A stretch of DNA of 64,000 nt from Calendula officinalis (GCA_963853835.1 OY970827.1:77037734-77101733), one strand, 5' to 3'; positions 23,141 through 35,765 are shown, numbered from the stretch's first letter. Notes: generated by a model from the sequence alone, not told the origin. A program made the numbers and translations.

Positions 23141-23992
23141 ATTGTTGTGATGTAAATATCATATCCGTTTGTTTATTTCAGTCTCTTAGTAGAAGAATCT
23201 GCCTTAGTCGAGCTGGTTTTAGTAGTCGTTTTTTGTTTAGTGTTTTAAGTTTTGTTTTTTCAGGTGTTGCTGCATCTTGCAGGAATACGTCTTTATTTGT
23301 AAAAATTTTATTTGTTTTTGTAATATAATGTCCTTCAAAAGACAATCATAAGTATTTTAATAGAACATTTTCTTTGTTTTTTTCATGTCAAACAAACTAG
23401 TAAGAAAGATTTATATGTGAAAATTTGAACACACTTGGAGGTAAATTAAGCTATATATATTCTCTAATGAATCGTGATGGTTAAATTAAAAAATGAACTG
23501 ATATGAAAACCTGTAATATAATTCGAAGGTCGTCTTCAAAATACATAAATTCTCCTAAGTTGTTTTATCAAAAACTTATATTAGTATTATTGTAATTATA
23601 TAATGTTTGAAATGACATTTGACATATTACTTATTTATTAAATGTGAAAAATAAAAGTTGAAAAAGATATACGGGTTAACGTGAACTTTATTTAGAAAAA
23701 AACCAAGGGGCCAAGGGTTTGTCCCGGGGCCGATTCTCGCAGACTTCAACTTTTGTGTGGCCACATTATATTCTTTAACAAAAAAGGGGAAGTACATGAA
23801 TGAAACATGGTTTGCAATGTGTGCGTACTTTCTTGCTTAACGATAACGTTAGCGGTTAGAGCACCAGATTAATTGTGGTCTACATAATCATTGAACCACT
23901 ACTAATTAACATATCAGCAACACATCAGATTTATTACCTAAACAACTCCTTAGGCAAAGTGTGTACAACTTCCAATAATGCATCCAATCTAA
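23141..23992. other. AT-rich spacer
   Basis: No gene or clear repeat seen apart from short AT tracts. The short open frames here have no recognisable protein features. Confidence 0.5.
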
Positions 23993-24324
23993 GGCTGGAC
24001 GGAATGAGCATAAAATGTCGTGGTGTGGTGATGAGTTGGCAGTTTAACGGGGTGGTGGAGAGGGGAACACCACCCCCTCCCACATGTGGTGATGAAAAAG
24101 TTGTGTGGTGTGGCCACAGTCACGAGGTATAATGAGGTGTGGAGAGGAGATACTTGCTTGTGATTGGCTGTCATGATTTTCATTTTTTTCATTTTTTTAA
24201 ATTAAATGAAATGGAATGATATGATATGTGTGTTGGGTATTTCCTGGATAAATGGTGTGGTTACTGAGGTGACAGATGATGTGACATAAAAAAAGATATG
24301 GTATGGTGGCTATACCCCATAGTC
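23993..24324. mobile_element. PIF/Harbinger-type MITE, TSD TAA
   Basis: Ends GGCTGGACGGAATGAG and GACTATGGGGTATAG (inverted), flanked by TAA on both sides. The GTGGTGTGGTG-rich interior and the ends resemble the element at 4565-5244. Confidence 0.6.
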
Positions 24325-25204
24325 TAAAGCATTCAATATTTCAATACAATCAAGCTTCAGAGTTTAAATGATTGTACGTTTAAAGTACGATAAATGCATG
24401 TTTCATTCTCATTGTATAAAAGTCTAATAGAAGTATCACATAAGTTAGTGTCAAATGCTCACTAACACTACGATTAGGACACATTTTTTTTAACACAGCT
24501 AGAAATACACTTGAAGATAATTTATTACGGAGTATATATATATATATATATTATTTTGAAATATTAGCCATGCATTTCAGTTGTATGTGTTGACTTTTTA
24601 AACGTCAAAGCAATAGTTTGAACTTTGAACTTTGAACCAAGGGGATGGATGATCAAGAAGATTTACAGTCATCTTGTCATCCGACTACGAACTTATCAAA
24701 TTAAATAAAATGTTTGATTTAGTTTATATAGGTATATTGTAAAATTATTAAATAAAAGGTTAAGAGAAAATAGGTTGTCAAGAAGATAAGAATAGATAAA
24801 GTTATATGGATAGTAAATATGTAAAACACTTAATCTCCTAATAAGCTATAAAAAGCAATGCTAAAATGGATACCTTAAAGGGTATAAATAACAACACTTT
24901 CTAGTAAATGTTTCATAGGCCTATCATAGTAAATGTTAAATAATTTTTAGGCCCCTGTATTTAATGCATAAAAAATCTTCATTTTTAATTATGGTAAAGG
25001 TAAAATCGGTACAATACAAAAATATTAATGACTAATCAATATCATTTTACTCTAATTAAAGAAATTTTAGTTTATTATATGTTCGTTATCGTATGCCCAT
25101 GAAGCACGCATTAGCAAAACCCATAAATAAATTCATAATCACAAGTATTAAGTTCTTTCAAACACATAACATATGGTTATTAAATTTTAAATACATCTTA
25201 AAAC
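24325..25204. other. AT-rich spacer with a TA microsatellite
   Basis: 24531-24553 is (TA)n. The rest is AT-rich without gene or clear transposon ends. Confidence 0.6.
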
Positions 25205-26292
25205 TAGGGGTAAGCATAACCGGTTACATGCCGGTTCAATCCGGAACCAAAACCGGAACCGTCGGTTCCTTGAACCTCGAAACCGGAATCGGAACCTGTT
25301 GTAATGGTTCCTTAGTTTTTGGAACCAGAACCGCCGGTTCCAGTATCGGTTCTGGTTAACCTGCCGCATGTCCTATTACATATGAGATGTCTCGAGATCT
25401 CTTTCAAAGGTCAGTTATGAATATGATATAATTATGTGAGAACGTAAGAGTTAAATAACTCATTTATTAAGTGTAGATTAAGCTTTACTGTTAAAAAAAG
25501 AAAACTCATATACTGCTATAGACTCAAAGACCAAATTCAATAATCCAAATGACCAACCCACTAACCAAGTAAGCCCATATAAATAATTTAATTGTAAATG
25601 TGTAATACTGTTAGTATAATCAAAATTTTAAAATAATTATACTTCATTTAATATATGAGGATAGTGAGTGTGTGGCTGTCACGTACCTAAGGTTATGTGT
25701 GGAACCACCCATAACTACATAGTTTTAGTTTAAAAAAAAAACTTAAAACGGTTATTTTTACAATGTCTTGTCACTTTCCAAACATATTGGAACACTTAGA
25801 CAATAAAAAAACTATATACACACATATGCACATGTTGTTGAATATGAACACCAATTATAGACTATGAAACTTCTAACACCATTTCAACAAAAATATATTA
25901 AAATTTAAGATAAGTGGTGAGTTTTAGAGGGGCTTTGATACACTAATGAGTTTATGTATTGAGTTATAAGTTTTTTTTAACAAAAAATACATAGTTTTAG
26001 GTGGTCCACACCTAAGCTTAGGTATTTGACAGCCACACACTCACTTTTCCCTTAATATATACATATATAATATAATATTTTTATATTAAAATAAACCTGA
26101 TAACCGCCAGTTCTGGTTACCCACCGGTTAACGGTTCCTCAATTTTGAGAATCTGAACCGGAAACTCTTAAGACAGATCCTAAATTTTAGGAACCGGAAC
26201 CGAAACCACCTAAGTGGTTCCCGGTCTAAAACCTCCGGTTCTGAAGTGATTTCAATTCCAATTCCGATTACTCATTTTTCTGCTCAAACCTA
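25205..26292. mobile_element. hAT-type element, TSD CTTAAAAC, with nested MITE
   Basis: Ends TAGGGGTAAGCA and (inverted) TAGGTTTGAGCA, flanked by the perfect 8-bp duplication CTTAAAAC (25197-25204 and 26293-26300). Subterminal CCGGAACC/GGTTCCGG repeats at both ends. The 395 bp at 25657-26051 are a later insertion. Confidence 0.88.
25657..26051. mobile_element. Mutator-like MITE nested in the hAT element
   Basis: Inverted ends share GTGAGTGTGTGGCTGTCA. A 9-bp direct duplication TTAATATAT (25648-25656 and 26052-26060) flanks it, the size typical of Mutator-like elements. No coding sequence. Confidence 0.75.
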
Positions 26293-27040
26293 CTTAAAAC
26301 GGATGCAACATCTTGCACTTAACGGCGACAGTTCTGAATTGTTCAGAGGAAGTTTGTTTTATTGAAATTGAAATTGAAATTGATTACTCCAGGGCGCGTA
26401 ACCTAACCTAAAATTAGCGGCAGTTTTCCATCATTACCTCCATTTAAACTCCGATTCTTCCATCAATTTCTCCCAAATCGAAAACTGGAAGCTAGGTTTT
26501 CATTCCTTGTAGCTGATTCTCTGCCAATTGCTCGGTTTGCACTTCCATTTTTACGAATTTGTAAGTTTTTTCTCTATCGGAAGTTGCGTATCTATCCACG
26601 AACTGTTATTTTAGCCCTAATTTTGACATCAATTATTTAAGACACACAATGCGAAAATCTGAACTGATTTATGTGAAAAATGTACGATCAAACATTCTGA
26701 TGTTGTGATTTATATAATTATATTTGACTCACACAACTCACAACAGAGATCCACAGAAAACATTTCACTTTGATGTGCTCATGTGTGGGCAAAATTATTA
26801 TTCTAATAAGCATTCATTGAACATGTATTTCAGAAGCCCTAAGTTACAGTTTGACTCATAGAAATCAACATCTAGATTATATACTATAACAAGTTTATGA
26901 CACATCAGAAGTATTTTAGAGATATATTTTCATTTTGTGCTTATGCAAAAGTTGCATTTCATGTTTCAGATTATTTTTATATCAATCTTTTAATTTTGTA
27001 TGTAATATGATGACACATTTTCGCTTTATGCAAGGTGAAT
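26293..27040 (+). other. Probable 5' leader of the Harbinger-type gene
   Basis: 26560 has a GTAAGT donor-like site and 27033-27034 an AG acceptor-like site (TTTATGCAAG) 6 bp before the ATG. A 5' UTR intron is therefore possible. A short GAAATT triplet run is at 26364-26382. No other coding signal. Confidence 0.35.
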
Positions 27041-28694
27041 ATGGATCTTGAGGATGAACTTCTATTTGTGATCATTCTATATTTGTATGTAAAAATAAAA
27101 TCTTTAAAAAGAAAAAGAATGATAAGAGACGAAACTTCGGATTTAAGCGGACATGAATTCACACAAAAGTTATTACATGGGCCCAACACGAAATGTCAGA
27201 AATTGATGCGTCTCTCGCATGAAGCATATGTAATGATATATAACCATTTTAAACAGAAAAATTGGCTGCAAGATAGTAGTGATATAACTGCTGAAGAGAG
27301 GATAGCAATGTTTTTGACAATAATAGGACATAATGAGCATTTTAGAATCGTTGAACAAAAATTTCAACACTCTATAGGAACCATTCGTAAATGTTTTTAT
27401 GAAGTTCTAGAAGGAATGATGGAATTTGCAGTCGAAGAATTTGCTAAAACAAATGAAGTCGAAGTAACCTTCAACATGTCAAATAGAACTAAAAGCTTGA
27501 AAAAACTATTTCCGGTATGTTTTATTTTAGTTTTAAAATTATTATATAGATTTTCAAATGTTTTTTTTTGGTATTAAAGGGAGCAATAGGTGCTCTAGAT
27601 GGAACTCTTGTACCTGCAATTGTACCTTCGGGTCGTGAGCTTGTTTATAGAAGACGAGAAGGACGTCAATGTTATCAAAATGTTTTAGCAATTTGTGATT
27701 TTAATATGATGTTCAAATTTGTTTGGGCCGGATGGGAAGGTGCGGTGCATGATTCCCGAGTATTAACCCAAGTTGTATCTAGCAATACGTCTGGTTTTCC
27801 GATCCCTCCACCGGGTAAATACCATTCTAGATAAACATTTGAATTCCTATTTTTTACCCTTTATATATACTTTTTCCGATTCAAAATAAGTGATACATTG
27901 TTGGTTTCACGGTTTTTCAGGCAAAAGATTATAATCATAGTTAGATTAAATTAAATTGGATAGTTAGTGGATATGAGTCACACACCTTTTAAATAAAGTG
28001 AGGTTAATGATGTTTAAAAGTAAAAATAAGGTTAAGTGAGTCATTTTATTATACTACTATTAAAGAAGATAGTTAGTGAGTGTTAGTCCCACTACTTTTT
28101 ATCAAGTAAGGTAAATTTTCAAAATGTATCACTTATTTTAATACACACAATAAAATGGAAAGTGTATCATTTATTTTGAATAATCAGAAGTATAAAATTG
28201 CATAAATATTAATGTTGTCATGCTTGTAAATCAATTATCTTTGTGATGCTGAATATGACAACACTCGTGGATTTTTGGCTCCATTTCGCGATACAAGGTA
28301 TCGAAGAGCAAATTTTCGAAGCCAATGTGATACAACTAAAGAAAAAAGATTTAATCATGCACATGCACAACTTAGAAATGTTATTGAACGTGCTTTCAGT
28401 GTCTTGAAAGCAAGATTTCCAGTCCTAAAGCAAATGATTCCTCTTCCGTTTTCAAAACAAAGAGATGTTGTGATTGTTTGTTTCACGATACATAATTTTA
28501 TTAGGAGACACAAAATTCATGATCAGTTATTTATGGAGTATGATGAGAACATTGCATTTGTTGACGAAGAACAATACGAAGAAAGTGGAGAACCAAGATT
28601 AGATGGAACACAATGGGATGCTCAAGATAAGGAATATATGTTCAATTTGCGTGATGAAATTGCTAATCGGTTAGTTACCAATGGTCCAAGTTAA
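27041..28694 (+). pseudogene. PIF/Harbinger transposase-type nuclease, splice broken
   Basis: Three coding blocks: 27041-27514, 27580-27814 (in-phase GT-AG intron) and about 28230-28694. The protein matches the HARBI1/ALP1-like nuclease (DDE_Tnp_4) layout. The N-terminal block has TAEERIAMFL and a helix-turn-helix-like region. The catalytic positions are present: GALDGT (first Asp), HDSRV (second Asp) and RNVIERAFSVLK (Glu). Such proteins are PIF/Harbinger transposases or host genes derived from them. The frame fails between blocks 2 and 3. After the GGGTAAAT donor at 27815, no AG acceptor exists between the MITE end at 28190 and the resumption of the domain, and an in-frame TAA lies at 28227. 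A Stowaway-like MITE (27870-28190) sits in this gap. I read it as a recently disabled element or gene. Confidence 0.75.
27870..28190. mobile_element. Stowaway-like MITE C inside the Harbinger gene
   Basis: 321 bp, left end CTTTTTCCGATTCAAAATAAG, right end (inverted) CTTCTGATTATTCAAAATAA, flanked by TA. Same interior as copies A, B, D and E, but the ends are the most diverged of the family. Confidence 0.75.
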
Positions 28695-28857
28695 TTATCT
28701 TATGCAAACTTTGTGACTTTTACAAAAAAAATCTATTGCATTCACCGTAATCAATGTTTAGTATAGTTGTATAGTTAGCTATAAAATTTACATTATATGA
28801 TTTCCCTAGCAAAATAGCATCCTGTAAATCTTCAATCTTCACTATTTGCGTGTTGGG

Positions 28858-31318
28858 TCATCCTTCGTGTAGAATCAAATACCAAATGAAAGCAACATAA
28901 GCAATATCTATTACACAAACCATAAAACCAACCATAAATCCTTTAACTTCATAGACGAAAAGCTCTAACAAAAAACACCCGTTGATCGCGATCACCAAAC
29001 CAGCCACAAACCATGAAATTTTCTTCAAATACCAAGTAATAAACCATAAAAAAGATTGTTACTTGATTAATTTTAAGTAAAACAAACATTAAACAAAAGT
29101 GATGATAAAATTTGTACCTTCAAAACCGGTTTCATCTTGAAACCTCCCATAATCCGTTCACTTGCAACTAGTTTTAGAAGTGGTATAAGAGCAAACGGAA
29201 TTTGCATACCTTGAATCACGTTAAGCCATTGGTTTAAAACATCTAACGAGTTTTCTGAGCGGTTAAAATAAACCGCTACAATTATAGTTGGCAAAATAGC
29301 ACAAGTTCTAGTGATCAATGTTCTTATCCATTTTCTCATGGGTAGATCAAGAAACCCGCCCATAATAAACTGGCCCGCATAAGTACCGGTCAATGTGCTA
29401 CTTTGACCGGCTGCCAACAACCCGATTCCCCAAATGTAAAGAATCGGGAAAAACCGGTCACCATATCTTTCTTGAAGATAATACCCTGCGTTTAGTAACC
29501 CTAAGGTATCGGCCTCTTTTTTGTTGTAAAATCCTTGAGCAAATATCGTTGTAACAAACACATTTACTATAAAAGCTACAAAAATGGCGAGTGATGATTC
29601 AATAGTGTAGTAGTATAACGCCTCTTGGACTTGAACTTTTCTTTTTGTGTCAACTTTTCGTGATTGTACAACTGCCGAATATAAGAAAAAGTGAGGCGTT
29701 ATTATGCCTCCTAATAATCCCACGGCTTTTTGTATTGTCTCCGAGCCAACTTTTGGTATCAAAAGACCTAAAAAAAGTGTCATGTTAGCTTTTAGTATGA
29801 AGACATCTATCGACATCTAGGCTACAAACGAACCGCACTGTTTAGCAACATTTTTAAGATCTTTAACATAGATTTTGTCAATTTATTTAACTTTAACATA
29901 TAGAATAGTTTCTTATAATTAGAGTAATGTTAGTTGTTTTTAGTATGCCATATTGGCCCATGTCAGCGCCATATCATCGTCAAGTCAGAAAAAGTCAACA
30001 TCGTCAAAAACTACAGCAAAGTTGCCAACATTATAGCTCCAATGTTATCTTTTTTGATGAGGGAAGCAGCAAAATGATCCTAAATCAGAATGGTTGAAAG
30101 TTGGTTACCTTTTTATAGTAGAAAACAAATTTTTGTTATCCCGAACGGAATCCACCTAAACCACGTTGCTATTTTATGTACTTTTTGTTATGAAAACTAT
30201 TATCGATTCGTTTGCAGCCCTAATTGTGACAATAATTAAACATAGGAGATAAATACCTAATAGTAATTCTTTTCCACTAGGGTTTGTGTTAGCAAACATC
30301 CATGCAAATGAAAGTGCCATTATTGAAACAAAACCAGCAAAAACAGCTTCCAATTTCCTCACTCCATAATTCTCAAGAAACAAGAAAATGAAACTGATAT
30401 CATTCAAACATTTAGTCAAAATCAATCTTTTCTATCATTATTTTACACCAATAAATCAAATAAACAAATGTGTTTTTCTTTTCTAGAATAACACATTAAA
30501 TTATAGATGGCTTAATTCGTGTCCTGTTTGTATTTGATAAAACGATGACGTAGTGTAATTGGATGGCTAAACATGACACATAATATGTCATGTCACTTGC
30601 CACCTCATCAAGTAACTATACCACATCACCATTTTATCAGGTCATGACCAAACATGACACAAACCAACTTTTACCAACCCAATTGCACATAAAAATGCAA
30701 AGTGGCACAAAAAATAAAGAAGTCTAACCTATCAGAAGCTGTTACCAAAACACCAGCCCAAATGGGCACAATTCCATTGCTTAAGATCTTGATTGCAATT
30801 GCACTCCCAATCACCTCTTGAATATCAGCCGCAATTAACGCTATCTCCGCCATAAACCATAGCACCAAAACCGCCCAATACGGGTATTCATCCCTACAAA
30901 TCTCCGCCATATGCCGCCCTGTCACCACCCCAATCCTGGCAGAAAGCATTTGAATCAAAAGCCCCATGGCAGTTGACACCAATAACAACCACAATAACGA
31001 GTACCCGGAAACCGCACCCGCTTGCAAATCGCTTTCAAGGTTTCCGGGATCAAGAAACGAAACGCTCATTAGAAAACCGGGCCCCGCGAATTTCCATAAT
31101 TTCTTCCAAGAAAACCGCGGTAATGGTGGTGATGTAATGTCATCGTCTTCTTGGCATGTTTCGATGTTAAGATGTTGATATGAAATTTGATCGATTTCTT
31201 CATCGGATGACAAAAGATCATAGATTTCTTGATCGAATTCTTGACCGATTTCTTGATAGATATGTTGGTGATTATCGTGAATTTGGTTATATTGGTGTAA
31301 TGATGGATCATCATCCAT
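28858..31318 (-). CDS. NRAMP metal transporter A (TPH variant)
   Basis: Four exons on the minus strand, 31318-30729, 30393-30257, 29767-29118 and 29022-28858, all GT-AG and in phase, give 513 residues. NRAMP proteins are proton-coupled divalent-metal importers with about 11-12 membrane helices. An acidic, His-rich N-terminus (1-66) precedes the core. TM1 carries DPGN (90-93) and the DLQAGA that follows. The transport signature GQSSTLTGTYAGQFIMGGF is in exon 3. The TM6 motif, normally MPHN, reads TPHF (266-269): the Met ligand is Thr (codon 29697-29699, ACG) and Asn is Phe. The frame is otherwise clean and the splice sites good, so this is a variant rather than a wreck. The C-terminus stops about 20 residues earlier than NRAMP-B. 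Substrate may differ from Fe/Mn; location is probably an endomembrane or the plasma membrane (inference). Confidence 0.92.
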
Positions 31319-32273
31319 TGAAGAAATTGTTGAACTTTAAGATTGTTGGTTGTTGCAATGGATTTAATTTAATTATTACCGGTTTAACCCTAGAATATGA
31401 TGAAGATGAATATGTATTTGTGGGGAGTTTCATGGGCATTGATGGTATGAAATGTGGGTTCATGAGCTGAAAAGGTTTATGGCGTTGTTTGAGTGCATGG
31501 AATTGATAGGAAATGTGTGTTTGTGGGTGGATATTTTAAAATAGTTATATTTATAGGTTGGTTTTTGCCGTGTAAAATAAGAAATAAAATCGTACAGTTT
31601 ATAGGAATAAAACGTATGTATGATACAAAAGATAATAAGGAAGGCCACAACACCAATGGCGATTGGACACCCTATAGCTGACTAAAATTTTAGGCTATTG
31701 CGACGAGGTTATGGTGACTACATGTCGTCATGGTTGACAAATGTTGTATTGCATCTATAGTTAACCATTTAATCTTACATAAGTATGTGTAACTACTTAG
31801 AGAAATAGTTTATCCAACACAAAGTAAGCAATCTCGTTCTATTACTCCAACTCTAACGAGTTTGAAACAAATATTTAGAACAAGTAAATATATACCAGAC
31901 TTTTTAAATACAGAATACACCACGACAATGATACCTAATCCCTTCAAAGTAGGGGTATAGATGCGGTAATATGTAGACAATCATATCTCTACCACTGGAG
32001 GTAGAAAAACTGCTTCCAGAGAGACTCCCGACAAAAATGCATGTAAGAATAGAATATGTGTGTACATGTCTATATAAATATACTCAAGTAAATACATGTG
32101 ATCTATCAAAATGTATACAGAAATGTGTACATGTGTTCTGTCTATGAGAGGGTATGGTGAGCATGCGACCGAAAAGATAATATTTCATCCGTCCCTAAAT
32201 AAACTTTATATTTCTATGTGAATGCTTGTCCAAATAAACTTCACACTTCTCCAATTTAAGGGTATACTTAGAC
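31319..32273. other. NRAMP-A promoter side and spacer
   Basis: Upstream region of the minus-strand NRAMP-A gene. From about 32185 the phrase CCGTCCCTAAATAAACTT looks like one end of a Stowaway-like MITE cut off by the solo LTR insertion. No gene seen. Confidence 0.4.
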
Positions 32274-34058
32274 TGTAACGACCCGAATTTTTGTGCTAAA
32301 AAATTATGAAAAAAATATGATAAATAAGGATAAATCATTTCAAGAACGTAGGATTTGGTTTCGTGTCATTTGGATATCGTATGAGAAAGTTATGGACGAA
32401 ACCATGTTGAAACAAAGGTCGAAAAATGCAGCCTGGATGCATAGCCCTAGATAGCGGCGCTATCTGGGGATAGCGACGCGATTTTTGGCTTTTCCAACAG
32501 AAACTCGAAACAGCGTTCGATAATAGCGACGCGATTTAACGCGGGCATCAGATAGCGACGCGATTCTTAGATAGCAGCGCGATTTCTTGTATGAACAACA
32601 TTAAAGTCGGGATTTGGCTCATTCAAAGCCAACACAAACCCTAGTTCTTCTCTCTACAAGTGGGTATACGTTTTTGAGTGGAAAAGGTCGTTTGGAGCCG
32701 ATTTTAGGGTCCAAATCAAGTGATTTTGCTTCCATTGTTGAAGATCAAGGTAAATCTTCACTCCTTTGTAGTTGTAGCTTTAGATCTATGGATGTGTGAG
32801 CTTGGGTTTGAAACCCTAGTTCTTGGGTTTGTGATTAATGGTTGAATAAAGGTTGTATACACTCAATAGATGATATTTTAACAAAGAAAACAAGGGTGTG
32901 CTTAAGATTTGTAAGAATCTTAAGATTGGTTAAACCTAGGGTTTTGAATGTCACCAAAATTTGGGGAAAATGGTGTTGGTGACTAATTAGTGTTATGAGA
33001 CTAATATTGGAGACTAATGATGTCGACCTTGGGTTGTGTTTGGGTTTAGGTTTCGTTGGTGAAACCTTGGAACTAAGATTTTGGGATCTCCACCAAGTTG
33101 GATGAACTTGGTGGTTAAAGATGATAATAGAAATTGTGTGTTGTCTAGTTATGGATGATAACTAGAAATGTAATGATTATGTTGATAGGTTGCAGGGACC
33201 TAAAAGTTGGAGATATTTCAAAGGCGGGAAGCAAAGATTCGTGTTAATAAACACGATATGGATTTAGCTATCCATAAGGTGAGTACATGTGAACTTTCAA
33301 ACTGAGTACATAGTTAAGAAATGTTTTATGTTTAAATGTTTTATCGAGTATATGAGTAATTTAGTTATTTATGTGATTTTTGATGATTTGCTTATATGAT
33401 AATAAATGATTGATCGATCGAGAAATGATGGAGCTATAAGCTCACAATGATAATTGACAAGTAATGATGATGATGATGTCCCTAGGGCCGTGATAGATTG
33501 GAGGCATTCCGGTTATTACGGTACCTTAAGGTTAATGGTAGATTGGAGGCATTTCGATTACCCAATACCTATGAGTCCCGGTAGATTGGAGGCATTCCGG
33601 TTACCATGGATATGACGGTCTTGATAGATTGGAGGCATTCCGATTATCTTGACATTGGCCAATGATGAATGAAATGAAGTGACCCGAATGAAATTAATAA
33701 TATTATTCTAATGTAAATGATATTATGTGACTAGTTGTTTATCGGGTTTAAAACCCATGTATCTCACGAGACTATTTTGTCTCACGTACTACGTTGTTTT
33801 TGTGGCTATGTACTCAGGTACAGGTTTGAAGTGATAGGAGGTTGCACTAGAAGTGGCCTAGGTATGTTTAGCTCGGGAGTTCGTAGGTAGATCCCGTTTG
33901 CCTATAGTTATGATCTTTTTTGCAACACCGTGTTTTGTAAACACTGATACTGATAAATGTTTCAAGTTTTTATTAAACGGTATTTTTAACAACAATAGAA
34001 GTGTTGCAAATTGTATTTTAAATGATTTCAAAAGCGTTCCAAAAATTGAGGTGTTACA
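32274..34058. mobile_element. Solo LTR 1, TSD TAGAC
   Basis: 1785 bp from TGTAACGACCCG to GGTGTTACA, flanked by the perfect 5-bp duplication TAGAC (32269-32273 and 34059-34063). No internal retroelement genes, so a solo LTR, probably Gypsy-type. It contains a GATAGCGACGCGATT-like repeat (32450-32590), a leader with AACCCTAGTTCTTCTCTC, and four copies of GTAGATTGGAGGCATTCCG (33491-33650). The copy at 39263 is the same family. Confidence 0.9.
33491..33650. repeat. Minisatellite inside solo LTR 1
   Basis: TAGATTGGAGGCATTCCGRTTA occurs four times at irregular spacing of about 35-50 bp. The same four-copy array lies at 40346-40505 in the second LTR, so it is part of the LTR and not locally generated. 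Confidence 0.85.
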
Positions 34059-34779
34059 TAGACCAGTGTCAATTGTGACACAATTCCTATGCCATAAGTT
34101 TTTATCAGATCAGCGTTATGCCAGCTGACACTCAAACTGACATACTCATATCATCAACTGATTTTGGCGGTGAGCAACCTCTCTTTCTATTTTACTTATT
34201 AATTTCTACGATCTTTTGTTAAAAATAAATATATTTAAACTTCATTTATGTTAGAGCATCTCCAAGTCGGAAGATTTGAATAGAAAGTAAATTTATTTAC
34301 CTAATTAGCCTTAATCTAGATCAATTTATTAAATGTAAAATTGTAAATTTGGTAATATTTTTCCTTTATCACCATTTTGAAACATAAAATATTTATTAAT
34401 TTTTTTCTTTTTTTCCTACTTGAAAACATGAAATATGGAAAAATTTCCTTCTAAAATTTATGGAAATAAATTTAGGAATTTCTTTAATGAAAAAGGTAAA
34501 AAAATAAATACAAAATATATTTAATTAAGTACTTTCAATCAAATGTAATTACAAATTTTATATAATAAAAAAAGTAAAAAAATAAATACAATTTAATTAA
34601 TTAAATGCGTTCAATCAAATATGTCACCTCAAGTTATTGGGTATAGTGCATGAATATGTTGTGTTGGGCATTGTGTCATTTACATGATCACTTTTCTTTT
34701 TTCTTTATAAGTTTAGTGTATTTAGTAAAACCATTGCAAAAATATCCACTTTGATAATGTGACTATAGGTTTAATTATA
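34059..34779. other. AT-rich spacer
   Basis: No gene or clear element seen. Short direct repeats of AAATAAATACAA-type sequence at 34500-34600. Confidence 0.5.
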
Positions 34780-35368
34780 CTTCCTCCGTTTTAAAATAAG
34801 TGATACATTGTGTTTCAAAATAAGTGATACACTTTAAAAACTTATCGTATTTGGTAAAAAGTAGTGAGCCCCCACATCCACTAACTATCTCATTAACATA
34901 AGACCGCTGCCAACGGAAGCCGTCGGGGGGCGTCGACGGGGCGTCGAGCCACGACGGCGTTGGCACCGAGCCGTCGTGGCCGGCGTCGTGGGCGAGACGT
35001 CGTCTTTTCGACGGGAGAGAGAAGGCGTCGGGGAGCGTTTTGTGAGGGAGGAGGGGGGTTAAATGTAATATTTTAAGGGTTAGTGATGGGTTATGGTTGG
35101 CACGACCGTGTCAGTAGCGTGTCGGTAAGGATGTGATGATGTGGCGCTACTGACGGGTTTAGTGACGCGCCACTGTTGGGAGAGGCCTAATGAAATAACA
35201 CACACACCCTTAATCTTTACTTTTAAATGTCATTAACTTCACTTCAATCAAAATACGTGTGACTCATCCCACTAACTATCCATTTTAATCTAATTAACCT
35301 TCATTATCATATTTTGCCTTAAAAAACGTGAAACCCAAAATGTATCACTTATTTTGAAACGGAGGAAG
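34780..35368. mobile_element. Stowaway-like MITE D with nested insertion
   Basis: Ends CTTCCTCCGTTTTAAAATAAG and CTTCCTCCGTTTCAAAATAAG (inverted), flanked by TA. Without the 286-bp insertion at 34902-35187 it would be about 300 bp like its relatives. Confidence 0.85.
34902..35187. mobile_element. PIF-type MITE nested in MITE D, TSD TAA
   Basis: GC-rich, ends GACCGCTGCCAACGG and (inverted) GGCCTCTCCCAACAGTGG, flanked by TAA (34899-34901 and 35188-35190). The right half matches 5821-5930 in reverse. Confidence 0.75.
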
Positions 35369-35688
35369 TATGTATGATTCCGAAATGAAATGTTAATGTG
35401 ATTGGTGACTGAATATTGGGTATGTTTAGGAAAACTTATTAATATGAAATTTTAAGTTTATTAGTTTAATAAACTAAAAAAAACTTAAAATTTTAAACTT
35501 ATTAAGTGTTAATAAGTTGAAAGAGGTCCATTAATAAACTTTTCCAAACATGTCCATATTACTAGTCTAAAGTTCTTACAATTGATTTAGAATTTCTTTT
35601 AATTTATTCAAAGACAAGTAAAATAAGAAAACTTGAAAGTTCAAAAAGTCGTTTAAAATCAACGCAAAAAATCTGTTCCATTCCACAC

Positions 35689-35695
35689 TATAAAA
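35689..35695 (+). promoter_or_regulatory. TATA box of P450-A
   Basis: TATAAAA, 77 bp before the ATG at 35766, followed by an A/C-rich leader typical of plant 5' UTRs. Confidence 0.6.
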
Positions 35696-35765
35696 CTAAA
35701 ACCAAAATCCCACCATAACACCATTAAAACAAATACGTAAATACACACACCAAAAAGCTTCAAAA

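Noticed and set aside
33491..33650. CRISPR-like spaced repeat
   Set aside because: Four copies at uneven spacing, same array in another LTR, plant genome: an LTR minisatellite.
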